Assembly: GCA_950097015.1 (NCBI GenBank)
Contig: CATNEN010000028.1
Span: forward strand, 744,001 to 808,000
Direction of reading: 5' to 3'
Source of the DNA: Macrostomum hystrix
Taxonomy: Eukaryota; Platyhelminthes; Macrostomidae
DNA: 64,000 nucleotides
In this document: one piece after another, positions 22,301-33,700 of the stretch
Layout: the number at the start of each line of letters is the position of its first letter
Numbering within the stretch: position 1 is the stretch's first letter
The notes under the pieces: generated by a model
The model's input: the letters and a program-made list of their open reading frames with translations, nothing else
Database searches by the model: none
Told to the model about the DNA's origin: nothing
Made by a program: the position numbers and the translations under genes

Positions 22301-23328
22301 CTACCCCATCCTCCCAGCTTCTCTTCCCCATCCCTCCAGTTTCTCTTGCCCATCCCTCCAGTTTCTCTTCAACACCCCTCCAGCTTCTCTCCCCATCCTT
22401 TCAGCTTCTCTCTCCATCCTTCCAGCTTCGCTTCCCCATCCCTCCAGCTTCGCTTCCCCATCCCTCCAGCTTCTCTTCCCCATCCCTCCAGCTTCTCTTC
22501 CCATCCCTCCAGCTTCTCTTCCCCATCCCTCCAGCTTCTCTCCCCATCCATTCAGTTTCTCTTCCCCATCCCTCCAGCTTCTCTTCCCCATCCCTCCAGC
22601 TTCTCTTGCCCATCCCTCCAGTTTCTCTTCCCCATCCCTCCAGTTTCCCTCCCCATCCCTCCAGTTTCCCTCCCCATCCCTCCAGTTTCTCTTCCCCATC
22701 CCTCCAGTTTCTCTCCCCATCCCTCCAGTTTCTCTCCCCATCCCTCCAGCTTCTCTTCCCCATCCCTCCAGTTTCTCTCCCCATCCCTCCAGTTTCTCTT
22801 CCCCATCCCTCCAGTTTCCCTCCCCATCCCTCCAGTTTCCCTCCCCATCCCTCCAGTTTCTCTTCCTCATCCCTCCAGTTTCTCTTCCCCATCCCTCCAG
22901 TTTCCCTCCCCATCCCTCCAGTTTCCCTCCCCATCCCTCCAGTTTCTCTTCCCCATCCCTCCAGTTTCTCTTCCTCATCCCTCCAGTTTCTCTTCCCCAT
23001 CCCTCCAGTTTCTCTTCCCCATCCCTCCAGTTTCTCTTCCCCATCCCTCCAGTTTCTCTTCCCCATCCCTCCAGCTTCTCTTCCCCATCCCTCCAGCTTC
23101 TCTTGCCCATCCCTCCAGTTTCTCTTGCCCATCCCTCCAGTTTCTCTTCCCCATCCCTCCAGCTTCTCTTCCCCATCCCTCCAGCTTCTCTTGCCCATCC
23201 CTCCAGTTTCTCTTCCCCATCCCTCCAGTTTCTCTTCCCCATCCCTCCAGTTTCTCTTCCTCATCCCTCCAGTTTCTCTTCCCCATCCCTCCAGTTTCTC
23301 TTCCCCATCCCTCCAGTTTCTCTCCCTT
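22301..23328. repeat. Homopyrimidine minisatellite, 21-bp unit (core TTCTCTTCCCCATCCCTCCA)
   Basis: About 50 copies of a 21-bp unit with 18-bp variants (TTCCCTCCCCATCCC). Except for one A per CATCC and the CCAG junction, the + strand is pyrimidine. The many proline/serine frames on + and Gly/Arg/Trp/Glu frames on - are repeat artefacts. Confidence 0.97.
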
Positions 23329-24904
23329 AACATTACGCCAATATATTAATAGCTTACATATTTTTCTATTTGTAGCTTCCTCTAAGGCCTGAATTATCCC
23401 CCATCCACAAAGCCATCTCGGCGGTTTCCAACAAACAGACGCGGGGTGTCAGTTAATCGCCTAAGTTTCGTTAATCCGCGCCGCAATCTAATACGAGCAA
23501 TTCTGCTCGAGCTAAGGGGGCTAGTGTTCAACGCATTCTGCTGACAATGAGCTCATTTTTCATTCAAACTTGTAATAGGACAAGCTAGAGCTGCTTCAGA
23601 ACTTTCCGATGGCCTTTCTAGTTTTCTTGACATTGCATGGAATGAATAAGTGTTTTATTTTTACACAATAGTAGCGAGGATTATCGGATGTTTAATTCAC
23701 AATGTTACTGGATTTATATAGTTTAGTGTATAAAGATTAGCCTCTGAAACTAACGAAAAAAATAAAAAAATTAACGGAAGTCTAAGAGTTAGGTCTCTTA
23801 AACAAATAGTGAACGGATTAAGTTAACGGACTAAATATTAACGGAAGTTCAAGAGATTAGTAACAAAGTTAACGGGAGTCTTAAAGTTCGGTTAACGAGA
23901 CTTTGGTTTCAAAGTCTTCCATTCCCAGAAATAGCTAACAAACACAGGTAATTAATGTTTCTTTTAGACAGATCTGGGCTTACCTTTGCTTCATCCCACC
24001 CCTGCAATCCTCCATTTTCCATGTTTCCAAGATTCTCCTAATTTCCTAACGACATGTAGTGTGGAAACTCCTTAGCAACCAACAAAAGCAATCAATAAAA
24101 AGCCTCCAACAAAACACGATTACATTATTTATAGTACACTTGCAACTGAATTAACAGGTTGTTGAAGGAATGTAAGACAGCTATAGCTGTGTTATTGTTG
24201 AATAGCAGTCAGATCTGTACAGCTTGACTCCCATGGAAGGCCTCCTGTACAGAGCCTGCCTCAGAGTGATTATTCGGCCTGGGCTGCCATCCCTCTCTCG
24301 CGGTCTTCTGTTAGATAGAAAGAGAAAGCATTTTCAGGTAACTGGTTATTCGGATGCGGGATTGGTCAAATTAGGGAGGTTGGGAAATAGGTGCGAAAAA
24401 TACGAAATACGGCGAGTTGAAGAAACAAGGCAGCTGGTTTGAAAGAGCGGCTATTGCTGACCGCTAGGGCCTGTGGGATAAGTTATCCTCACGCAGCAGA
24501 CACCTGATTGACAACAAGACAAAACTGAGGCCTAGCCTAGCCTCCCCAGGTATCTCTAAACAGCTATGCGTATTTTTTCTTTCCCCACTACATCTGTTTA
24601 GCCACTGCAGTCCGACCTACGCTGTTTTTCCTAACTTTTGGTATTTTTGAGGATTTAGGCTGTGGATCAAGCCAGGTAACGCTAGTCGGCGTCAGTGTCA
24701 AAACTTTGACACAAAACTGCGGGTGGTTGACAGGGACTGATGAAACGGGGTGCATTGTACAAGCTCCCTGACACGAAATGAAGTTAGCCGCGGGTGTGTT
24801 TTAGTGATATTTTTATGATTGATGACCATGCGTATTTAAGATGACTTTTCCAGAGTCAAGGTAAACACTTTTTACCAGCTTGGATTTAGGCTGTTATGCC
24901 GAAC
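23329..24904. other. Intergenic; short TTAACGG-rich patch
   Basis: No gene is supported. Around 23760-23900 the sequence has loosely spaced TTAACGGA/TTAACGGG words, perhaps the remains of an old array. The rest is unique. Confidence 0.4.
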
Positions 24905-25130
24905 TTTCTAATCGGCGATTCTGACCATTTTGCTGACTCCTGAGTACACACGTACACAGATACCGTGCTAAGATACAAACTCTCATTGTGTCATGGGGGT
25001 TCGCCCTTAAGTATGCAAGTTGCACAACTAGCCCCTAAGCCTACGATCAAGTTAATGGGACCTAGCTGCGGATCAAGGTCCTTAATTGTTGCGAGAGGCG
25101 AACGCGTTAACCGCTCCGCGATGTAAATCG
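24905..25130 (-). mobile_element. Degenerate tRNA-SINE fragment (reverse orientation)
   Basis: In reverse it carries the SINE 3' words CTCAGGAGTCAGC and GTGTACGTGTGTACTC and, at the other end, a head-like region with GCGGTTAACGCGTTCGCCTC. The body between them has diverged strongly from the copies at 8123, 33033 and 47617. Confidence 0.6.
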
Positions 25131-26503
25131 GGAAATAAATTGTGCAAAAAGATGAAAAATGGCACTAAATAGGAGCAGCACATTCACAATTTATAAGCAA
25201 CTAACAAGGTGGCAGCTACCAGAATCCTGGTCGACAGCTTAAAGAGATTACTGAAAAAGCTTAAACATTTTTTCCTTTGTCGACCCAACCTTGCTTTGCC
25301 TTTTATTTCTGTTGGCTGCACGCAAGCCCCACCACCTCATGGTCAGCAAAACTTATTATTAATTTAGCAGCCACACGCCAAGAAGGGTCAGAGGAGGCTT
25401 AAAGAAGAGAGAAGAAATGACAAATTGCATTGCACCATACTGTGGTCGAAATTTGTAGATAATGCGGCAGAATGGAAGTGAGAGAATTTCATTGAAGTCG
25501 ACTTGCTTAAATTTTGCCCCTGGGGTTGGGGCAAAAAAGAGAATGAAAGAAAATGAGCGACTGAGACTGAGTAAAGAAAAAAAGGAAAGGGGTAGGCAAA
25601 GCGAACTGGTGATTAATAATCAATGCATTCGGCACTCGTTAAGGCCCAGGGGCTGCGCGTGGCTCAGGGATGAGACACGGAATGGAAAGGAGGGATTTGG
25701 TTGGGCCGAATGCTGGCGAGTTTCGAGTCCAGCCAAGCGGAGACTGCGGCGACTGTCCTAAAAATACAGGCGCCGAGTTGTTTGCTTGCAGCGGCGAGCG
25801 GTGCAGGAAGACTAAAGCCCAATCTCGTTGAAAATAGAACATGCAAAGTATCGGGCTTAAGCGAAAAAAAGTTTTTGAATGTACAGCTTTAGTAAGACTT
25901 TGCGAGGCTCTTTGTCTATTTAAAGCTAACTTTTACGAGTACAAATTATTTTGCTTGTAGACGATATCCAACTATGAAACTTATCAAGGGGCAATTTTTG
26001 CTAGTCTAGTATACTAAAACCCGCGGACTAGTCTTTCGGGTTGGGAATAGTCTTATTATTATTCCCAATTGAGCATTGCTATACTTTTGATGGCGTTTTT
26101 TATTCACTAAATTAATATTTTATGTATATAATCTTTAAGCATGTTAGGGCTTTCATAACTACTCTAGCATGCAAACAACTGCGGACAAGTCCTTTCGCTG
26201 TATTTGGATAGATATATAATTTTCAAAATAACGCAGCAACGTATATTTTATTATTTAGAGATTTAAAAAAGTCTTCCACATCATGTCATTCCCCAACTAT
26301 GACATAATAATTATTGGGTAGTTCAGCAAGTCTGTTATACCAAAACAGCCATAGATATTGAGTCATTCGGCAGTGAATGGTTCGATTGTGAAATACAGGA
26401 GAAGGCACATTTGACTGAAATTAAAAAATCGATTCTCTTCGATTGCCGAATCGTTAGATCATTTTTCTTTTGGGCCCAATTTGTGCTTTTGAGCTGTAAC
26501 AGA
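25131..26503. other. Intergenic, no gene recognised
   Basis: Several ORFs of 60-100 codons occur on both strands around 25460-25890 without splice support or motif. Confidence 0.4.
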
Positions 26504-26555
26504 ATGAGCTCAATCGTCTTATTTGCCTTCTTCTTTTTCGCCCTAAGTCTGGGAG
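26504..26555 (+). CDS. Candidate signal-peptide exon of the cysteine-rich gene
   Basis: ATG followed by MSSIVLFAFFFFALSLG, an almost ideal signal-peptide core, ending at GGGAG/GTTTCA in phase 1. That phase is what the first clear downstream exon (27781, opening AC in the codon GAC) requires. GAGCTGTAACAG directly precedes the ATG and could be an acceptor. Against it: the donor is weak, the distance is 1.2 kb, and the other strand has a competing exon-like frame (26685-26543). Confidence 0.3.
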
Positions 26556-26685
26556 GTTTCAGGCAAGGCCGCTTGTTGCGTAATTTGCTCGACAGAAGAG
26601 GCTTTTGATGGGGCCGGAGTAGCCGCAAATGAGGCTCCGGGTGGAGGGCGCGCCGACCATCGCATTGAGGAAATTCGGTTTATTT
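26543..26685 (-). CDS. Possible terminal exon on the minus strand, no partner found
   Basis: On the minus strand a strong acceptor (CTGTCTTTTTTTCAG) opens a frame beginning NLAEINRISSMRWSARPPP, rich in Ala/Pro/Ser, ending PETSQT and TAG. The sequence reads like protein, but I found no upstream exon, and it overlaps the signal-peptide candidate on the other strand. At most one of the two is likely to be real. Confidence 0.25.
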
Positions 26686-26689
26686 CGGC

Positions 26690-27545
26690 AAGATTCTGAA
26701 AAAAAGACAGATGCTCCTGCGCCACGGAGTAGCTCAAACTAGCCCGCTCATTCCATCCGCACTGGAAACCGGAATCGGCGCTGCTGCCCCAGACAGTTTG
26801 TTGCCCCCCCGGGACAAGAATGCATCCCATCTAGCTGCGGCCCTTCTCTTCTTCTTTCATTCTCGTCTACACAAACTTGATAAATTGGGGCACAGAAGAC
26901 GCGCAGGATAGTGAGAAATGAATGAGAGGAGCTGTGGTAGCACTTGAGGAATGTATAGGGTCTCACTGTTTCACATGCAGTACTAAACAACGATACTAAA
27001 CAAGCTAAGAAGATTGGAGTAATTTTTCAAGCAAGAATTTTTTCAAAACTATCAAATCTTTTGAGCGTTTTTAGAGCGACATCAGTTTGAGAGATCCAAA
27101 CGGATTTTCAGATAAGATACTGATAGAAAAAAGCAAATCGGGAACTTTATCTTTTAGGCAAACAGACTCGGATTTTGGCTGCGAATAGCAAATACAAGGA
27201 ACTGCACTTTGAGAATTAGATCATCTAAGTGTTTGCTGGAACGAGCTCAGGTAGATAGACACTCAGCAAAGGAAGTGCTAGATTTATGTTGAGATTCGCA
27301 AAGTTGTTGTACAAAAGAAAACAAGACTTTCTCATTCTCCTTACGTCTTATATTTAGAGCATGCGACAAAATCGGTAAAGCTTTCTAAGAAAAATCCTGA
27401 TATTTTTCAGGTAAAAAACTTGTGCGTACCTCTGATTTGCATATTTTTCTTTAATTTTTTAAAACTGGTAATAATCATTAAGACTACTATATACTTGCTT
27501 TTTTATTAGAAGTATAGCCCAGATTGCGCGTGTGTGTGTATATAT
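26690..27545. other. AT-rich non-coding stretch
   Basis: No supported gene. If the signal-peptide exon is real, this is its intron. Confidence 0.35.
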
Positions 27546-27682
27546 ATATCGGGGTGAAGGCTGATAGGGCAGTGTGTACATCGGGGTGAAGGCTGATAGG
27601 GCAGTGTGTACATCGGGGTGAAGGCTGATAGGGCAGTGTGTACATCGGGGGGGTGAAGGCTGATAGGGCAGTGTGTACATCG
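27546..27682. repeat. Short minisatellite, 32-bp unit
   Basis: Four to five copies of a 32-bp unit with core GGTGAAGGCTGATAGGGCAG, spacers TGTGTACATCGG. Homogeneous, hence probably young. It lies about 100 bp before the first firm exon of the cysteine-rich gene. Confidence 0.93.
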
Positions 27683-27780
27683 GGTTTGATAGTGATCAGA
27701 TAAGACGAGTCGAGGGCTTTGTCTATCCAATGCGTCAGGAAGAATTTCAAACTAAGCAAACTCATCAAATTCGCACCCAG

Positions 27781-30700
27781 ACGGCCTGTCACTCGCGTCT
27801 CCGTGCGCCGCAACCGAGTCCGACTTTGAGCAGGCTCTGGCTAGTTGTTTTAGCCAGTTCGGCGACAAGATCCCCAGGGAGATGATCGCCAATATGGTCC
27901 AGTCCAAGACTGACGGCCTGGTGGCGGAGCTTGAGCTCAGTCTGCACTCAAGTCACCAGATGGCCGAGCTGTGCAGGTCAGTAAGCCAGCCAGACAATTT
28001 GTTTTTGATGCCCTGTCAAGTCTGGAATGGACGCGACTGCGGGTCCGTGACCCGACTGACTAATCGTCGGAGCTTATGCTAATCAGTTGCACAGCCCATC
28101 CACCATCAATCCCTAAGCTTCTCTGAATTATTGCAAGTCCGGGAAACGTCTCAGTGAAGGGCGTTACTGGCCTACCTTCTTTCTCTTCTTCCTGCTTCTT
28201 AGTCACTAGCCTAGAAGCACGACTGCGAGCCTATAGCAATCTGAAGAGAGAGGAAAGTTGCCGCACTGGAGTGTGTAGGCTTCCAATTACATGTCACTGC
28301 ATACCACCTGCATCTGCATACCTTTGTCTTTCACTCAAATTTTGCTAAAGGCCTGGGCCAATCTTAGTTACTACTCCGGCCCACTATAGCCATGCTGCCA
28401 AGGAGGTCAATGGGTTCGTTCGCGCTCTGCCAGATCAAGTGGAATGTCCATCCGGACCCTTCACCAACACTTGGCTTTGCCCGCCTGCACTGGCGTCTGC
28501 CGAAGAAGGGAAATTGGGATGCGAGAGGTGGGAGACGAGTTTTCAGGTTGCAGTCAAAGCCAAGGGTGGATTAGGAAAAGTGCTTGAACATCGTTTTGAC
28601 TGATTTGTAAACTGGCTTCCTGCAGCTACTGGCTGACATGCTTTCTCCTTCAAATACATCTATTGTTCAACCTTTTGACGATTCGGACCAAAAACTGCTC
28701 AATCTCTCCTTCCCATCCACTCTCCTCTGTTCCTCATCCCCTCCCCTCTCTTTCCCATCCACTCTCCACTCTTCCTCTCCTCTCTTTCTCATCCCCACTC
28801 CTCTCTCTCCCATCCTTTCTCAAACACTTACTAACCCATCTTCGGTGTGGGCACACACAATTAGCGTCCAACATGTCGGGTCCAATATTTGTGATTTGTC
28901 AGCCTTCACACACCTAAAGCGCTGAGACACGGTTGAACAGCAACAAGATAGGCCAATAGTATCGGGCAAGGCTAACAGATGGAGTGTGACTGACAGGCTG
29001 TAGTCGGTGATGCAACACCCTCCTAGCCCCGACCTCAACCCCCATCCCTGATGGCTTTTCTCCCCTCCACAGTGCGGGCAATTTGCATGTTGACTCAGGC
29101 CGCCAGTGAAAGTCTTCTTCCAGAGGCAGAAGAGTCTTGGATGGATTTTTTCATTGCTCTCCCAGCGGGACCACATTCAAAGCCAATTAGGATGGTCCCC
29201 CTAATGCATTAATTCCCTCAGTAGGATTGCGTCACAGCTCCGATCAACTCCTCATCTTGCTCTTTCAAATCGTGTTGAGCACACAGAAGGTTCTCATTAA
29301 ATACTTCATATTGGCCTCAAACATTGAGCAATTGTGATCAACTTCGCTCGATTCCTGAGCTCCATTCTGCGACGAGGCCACATTAATTTTTGGGGCGATG
29401 AGAAATTCAGGGCAGATGTGTGCTCAGGAGTCAGCGGAAGGGATAATATGTCCTCTCGCCGGCTGCATTCAATGATTGCTTTTTTGTAAAAAAAAATTGC
29501 CTTTAAAGTAAGCAAAACAGTGCACAATTTTTAGTTAGTTAAACGGATTAACTTTAATTCGATCAAAGTTAGTTCCTTTATATCTCCGTTATTTCCGTTA
29601 CTATCATTAAAAAGCACATATTTAAACTTGTTTCTTAAATTTTTTCCCGGTACTATTCCAAATCGCTATACTAAATGATCGATTTTAAAAAATTGCTTAG
29701 TATAAAAAGTAACGATTATTAACTAATAAGTAACTATTATTAACTAATAAGTAACTATTATTAACTAATAAGTAACGATCATTACCTAATAAGTAACGAT
29801 TATTAACTAATAAGTAACGATTATTAACTAATAAGTAACGATTATTAACTAATAAGTAACGTTTTTTAACTAATAAGTAACGTTTATTAACTAATAAGTA
29901 ACGTTTTTATCGATTTAGTAACGATTAAGAAATTTACGAGTAACGATACTGTCTGAGTATTGAAAATAGTGATCCAATGAGAATCGTCAAACAAAATACG
30001 ATCATTCGTTCCGTTAATCGTTAAAAAACAGTGATCAGAAGCTGCCAGCGTTCAAGGCCTGTCAGGATGCGGTGATGAACAGCAGTCAGTCTCGCTGGTC
30101 CGGCTGCTCCTGGTGGAGCCACAAGGCCAGCAATTATCTGTACAAGCTGAATGGCTATTACAAAACTGTTTGCCTGCCGAAAGGTCAGCCGGCTCATTGC
30201 TGACGGCTGGGAAGCGGGATTTGGGAGAATTTAGGAAAAATAGATGCGGGAAACTGATGAATGAAGGATGATTTGGGGAAACAAGGATGGGAAAATAGAG
30301 ATGACTATTGGGAAGATAGTAATAGAATTAAGATGAGTATGAGGATAAGGGTAAGGTGAACAATGGGGAAGGGGAAGGGGATAGGGAAGAGAATGAGGGG
30401 ATGCAAAAGAGAGTAAGAGGATGGGGAAAGGAAGGAGAGATGGGGAAGAGAATGAGAGGAAGGGGAAGAGAATGAGAGGAAGGGGAACAGAATAAGGGGA
30501 TGGGGAAGAGAATGAGGGGATGGGGAAGAGAATGAGAGAAAGGGGAAGAGAATGAGGGGAAGGGAAGAGAATGAGAGAAAGGGGAAGAGAATGAGAGGAA
30601 GGGGAAGAGAATGAGAGGAAGGGGAAGAGAATGAGAGGAAGGGGAAGAGAATGAGAGGAAGGGAAGAGAATGAGAGGAAGGGGAAGAGAATGAGGGGATG

Positions 30701-33700
30701 GGGAACAGAATAAGGGGATGGGGAAGAGAATGAGAGGAAGGGAAGAGAATGAGAGGAAATGAAGAGAATGAGAGGAAGGGGAAGAGAATGAGAGGGAGGG
30801 GGAAGAGAATGAAAAGAAGGGGAAGAGAATTAGAGGAAGGGAAGAGAATGAGAGGAAGGGAAGAGAATGAGAGGAAGTGGAAGAGAATGAGGGGATGGGG
30901 AACAGAATAAGGGGATGGGGAAGAGAATGAGAGGAAGGGGAAGAGAATGAGAGGAAGGGAAGAGAATGAGGGGATGGGGAACAGAATAAGGGGATGGGGA
31001 AGAGAATGAGAGGAAGGGAAGAGAATGAGAGGAAGGGGAAGAGAATGAGAGGAAGGGAAGAGAATGAGAGGAAGGGGAAGAGAATGAGAGGAAGGGAAGA
31101 GAATGAAAAGAAGGGGAAGAGAATGAGAGGAAGGGGAAGAGAATGAGAGAAAGGGGAAGAGAATGAGGGGAAGGGGAAGAGAACGAGAGGAAGGGGGGAA
31201 GAGAATGAGAGGAAGGGGAAGAGAATGAGAGGAAGGGTAGAGAATGAGAGGAAGGGGAAGAGAATGAGGGGATGGGGAACAGAATAAGGGGAAGGGGAAG
31301 AGAACAAGAGGAAGGGGAAGAGAATGAGAGGAAGGGAAAGAGAATGAGAGGAAGGGGAAGAGAATCAGAGGAAGGGAAATAGAATGAGGGGATGGGGAAG
31401 AGAATGAGAGGAAGGGGAAGAGAATGAGGGGATGGGGAAGAGAATAAGAGGATGCAAAAGAGAGTAAAAATTTGAGAGTCAAAAGAGTAGAGAAAATTCG
31501 AAAGAAAGCAGGATAAAAAGCATATTAATGAGTCAATCGGACGCAGAGAATCGAACCACAGACTAACCAATCCATTCCTGTGCAGTCTACAAGGCCAATT
31601 GGGACTGCATAGGCAGGCAATTGTCCAGCTACCTAGCAGAGCGTTGCAGCAAAATGATGTCGCAACGAAACCGGCTCTCGCTGGGCAGCGAGTGCGAGCT
31701 CAGCAACGAATACCTGGGCTGCCTCAGCGCCCTGGTTGGCACCGGCTGCGACAGGGACTCGGAGCGCCAGTTCCAGCCTGTGGTGGCAAGAATGCTCGGC
31801 TCGCACAGTTGCAGGCGGCTGTACGACTTCCGCTGGCCCGAATACGGTGCGGACACCCCTTCTACTAAGCCTTCCCTTCTAATCCTTCTTTTATCCTACT
31901 CTTTCCCTCTCTTATAATCCTTCTCTCCTAATCCTTCTCTTTAAATCCTTCTCTCCTAATCCTTCCCTTTAAATCCTTCTCATCTCCTAATCCTTCCCTA
32001 TAAATCCTTCTTATCTCCTAATCCTTCTCTTTAAATCCTTCTCATCTCCTAATCCTTTCTCTTTAAATCCTTCTCATCTCCTAATCCTTCTCTTTAAATC
32101 CTTCTCTCCTAATCCTTCTCTTTAAATCCTTCTCATCTCCTAATCCTTCCCTTTAAATCCTTCTCATTTCCTAATCCTTCTCTTTAAATCCTTCTCATTT
32201 CCTAATCCTTCTCTTTAAATCCTTCTCATTTCCTAATCCTTCCCTTTAAATCCTTCTCATCTCCTAATCCTTCCCTTTAAATCCTTCTCATCTCCTAATC
32301 CTTCCCTTTAAATCCTTCTCATCTCCTAATCCTTCCCTTTAAATCCTTCTCATCTCCTAATCCTTCCTTCCTGCTGTCCCAATCCGCAGCTTTCAAATTC
32401 GGGCCGAGCTGCGCCAGCAACTTCCAGGCCTACGTCCGCGAGAACGAAGAGCTGTTCCGCGTGCGCAGCGAGTTCATGCTCAGCGGCGAGTTTCCCATAG
32501 CGAGGCCGGGGCGCGAATTGAACTTGCAGCGCGAACTGTGCGAGTGAGTGCACCCAAGCCGTTCTACTCTCGACTTTTTCTGTATAATGCCGCTAAAATT
32601 TCAGATCAATGCAGCACAAAAACAGCAGCTGGCCGTGTTCGAGTTGTTTTTATTCCCATCCAAATTATCCAATTCTGAGACACGGGAGTTTAGAGTTGAA
32701 TTATCGAATTAAGACAGGCAAATTATATTCCCATGCGGGAGAGTAGCAATACTGACGGCTGGATCCTGTCAGAGACGTCACAAAATAACTTTAGACAATC
32801 AATATTTCAAAGCCAAAGTTAATTTGATTTTAAATTTTTAATAAAAAAAAACTTACCTAAAATATTTCCAGCGCAGTCAGGGACTATAAAGAGCGGGCGA
32901 ACAGCACCAGCAGACTGTGTCCGTATGGCTACAACCTGCTGAGGGCCCTGTTTGAATGGAAGCCGCACTATTTTCAGATGGAATTCATCTGTCACAACCT
33001 CATGGGTAAGCGGATTGCTGAACAGTTTAGAAGAACAGAAGTTTGGCAATGACACATAGTTTGGTGACAGCCAGCGAGGAGGCAATTCTGCCCATTCGCT
33101 AACTCCTGAGTACACGCGCACACAGATACTGTACGCAGGCACACGCTCACACATGTGTGTACATCTGCCTTGACTTTCTCATCGTCAGGCAGTGTACAAT
33201 CCCACTGTGCCTTGGAGGTTGGCCCTCAACGGCGTAAATTGAACGACAAGCACCGAAGCCTTCTCTCCGCGTCTGGGCCAAAATGGATGTGGCCTCACCA
33301 CGGAATCGAGCTCAGGGACCTTGGTGCGAGAGGCAAACGCGTTAGACCGCTCTGCCACTCACTCCACTGGGATTTGAGACAGGGTGTTAGGGATTTGAGA
33401 TTAGGGTGTTAGGGATTTGAGATCAGGGTGCTAGGGATTTGAGATCAGGGTGCTAGGGATTTGAGATCAGGGTGCTAGGGATTTGAGATCAGGGTGTTAG
33501 GGATTTGAGATCAGGGTGCTAGGGATTTGAGATCAGGGTGTTAGGGATTTGAGATTAAGGTGTTAGGGTTTTGGGATCAGGGTGTTAGGGATTTGGGATC
33601 AGGGTGTTAGGGATTTGAGATCAGAGTGTTAGGGATTTGAGATCAGGCTGTTAGGGATTTGAGATCAGTGTGTTAGGGGATTTGAGATCAGTGTGTCAGG

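Noticed and set aside
22211-23392. Pro/Ser-rich and Gly/Trp/Glu-rich ORFs on both strands
   Set aside because: By-products of a 21-bp pyrimidine array; every strand and frame is similarly open.
30231-31570. Ser/Leu/Phe/Pro ORFs of 246-384 codons on the minus strand
   Set aside because: They are the antisense of the purine array in intron 3 of the cysteine-rich gene, whose + strand exons join perfectly across it.
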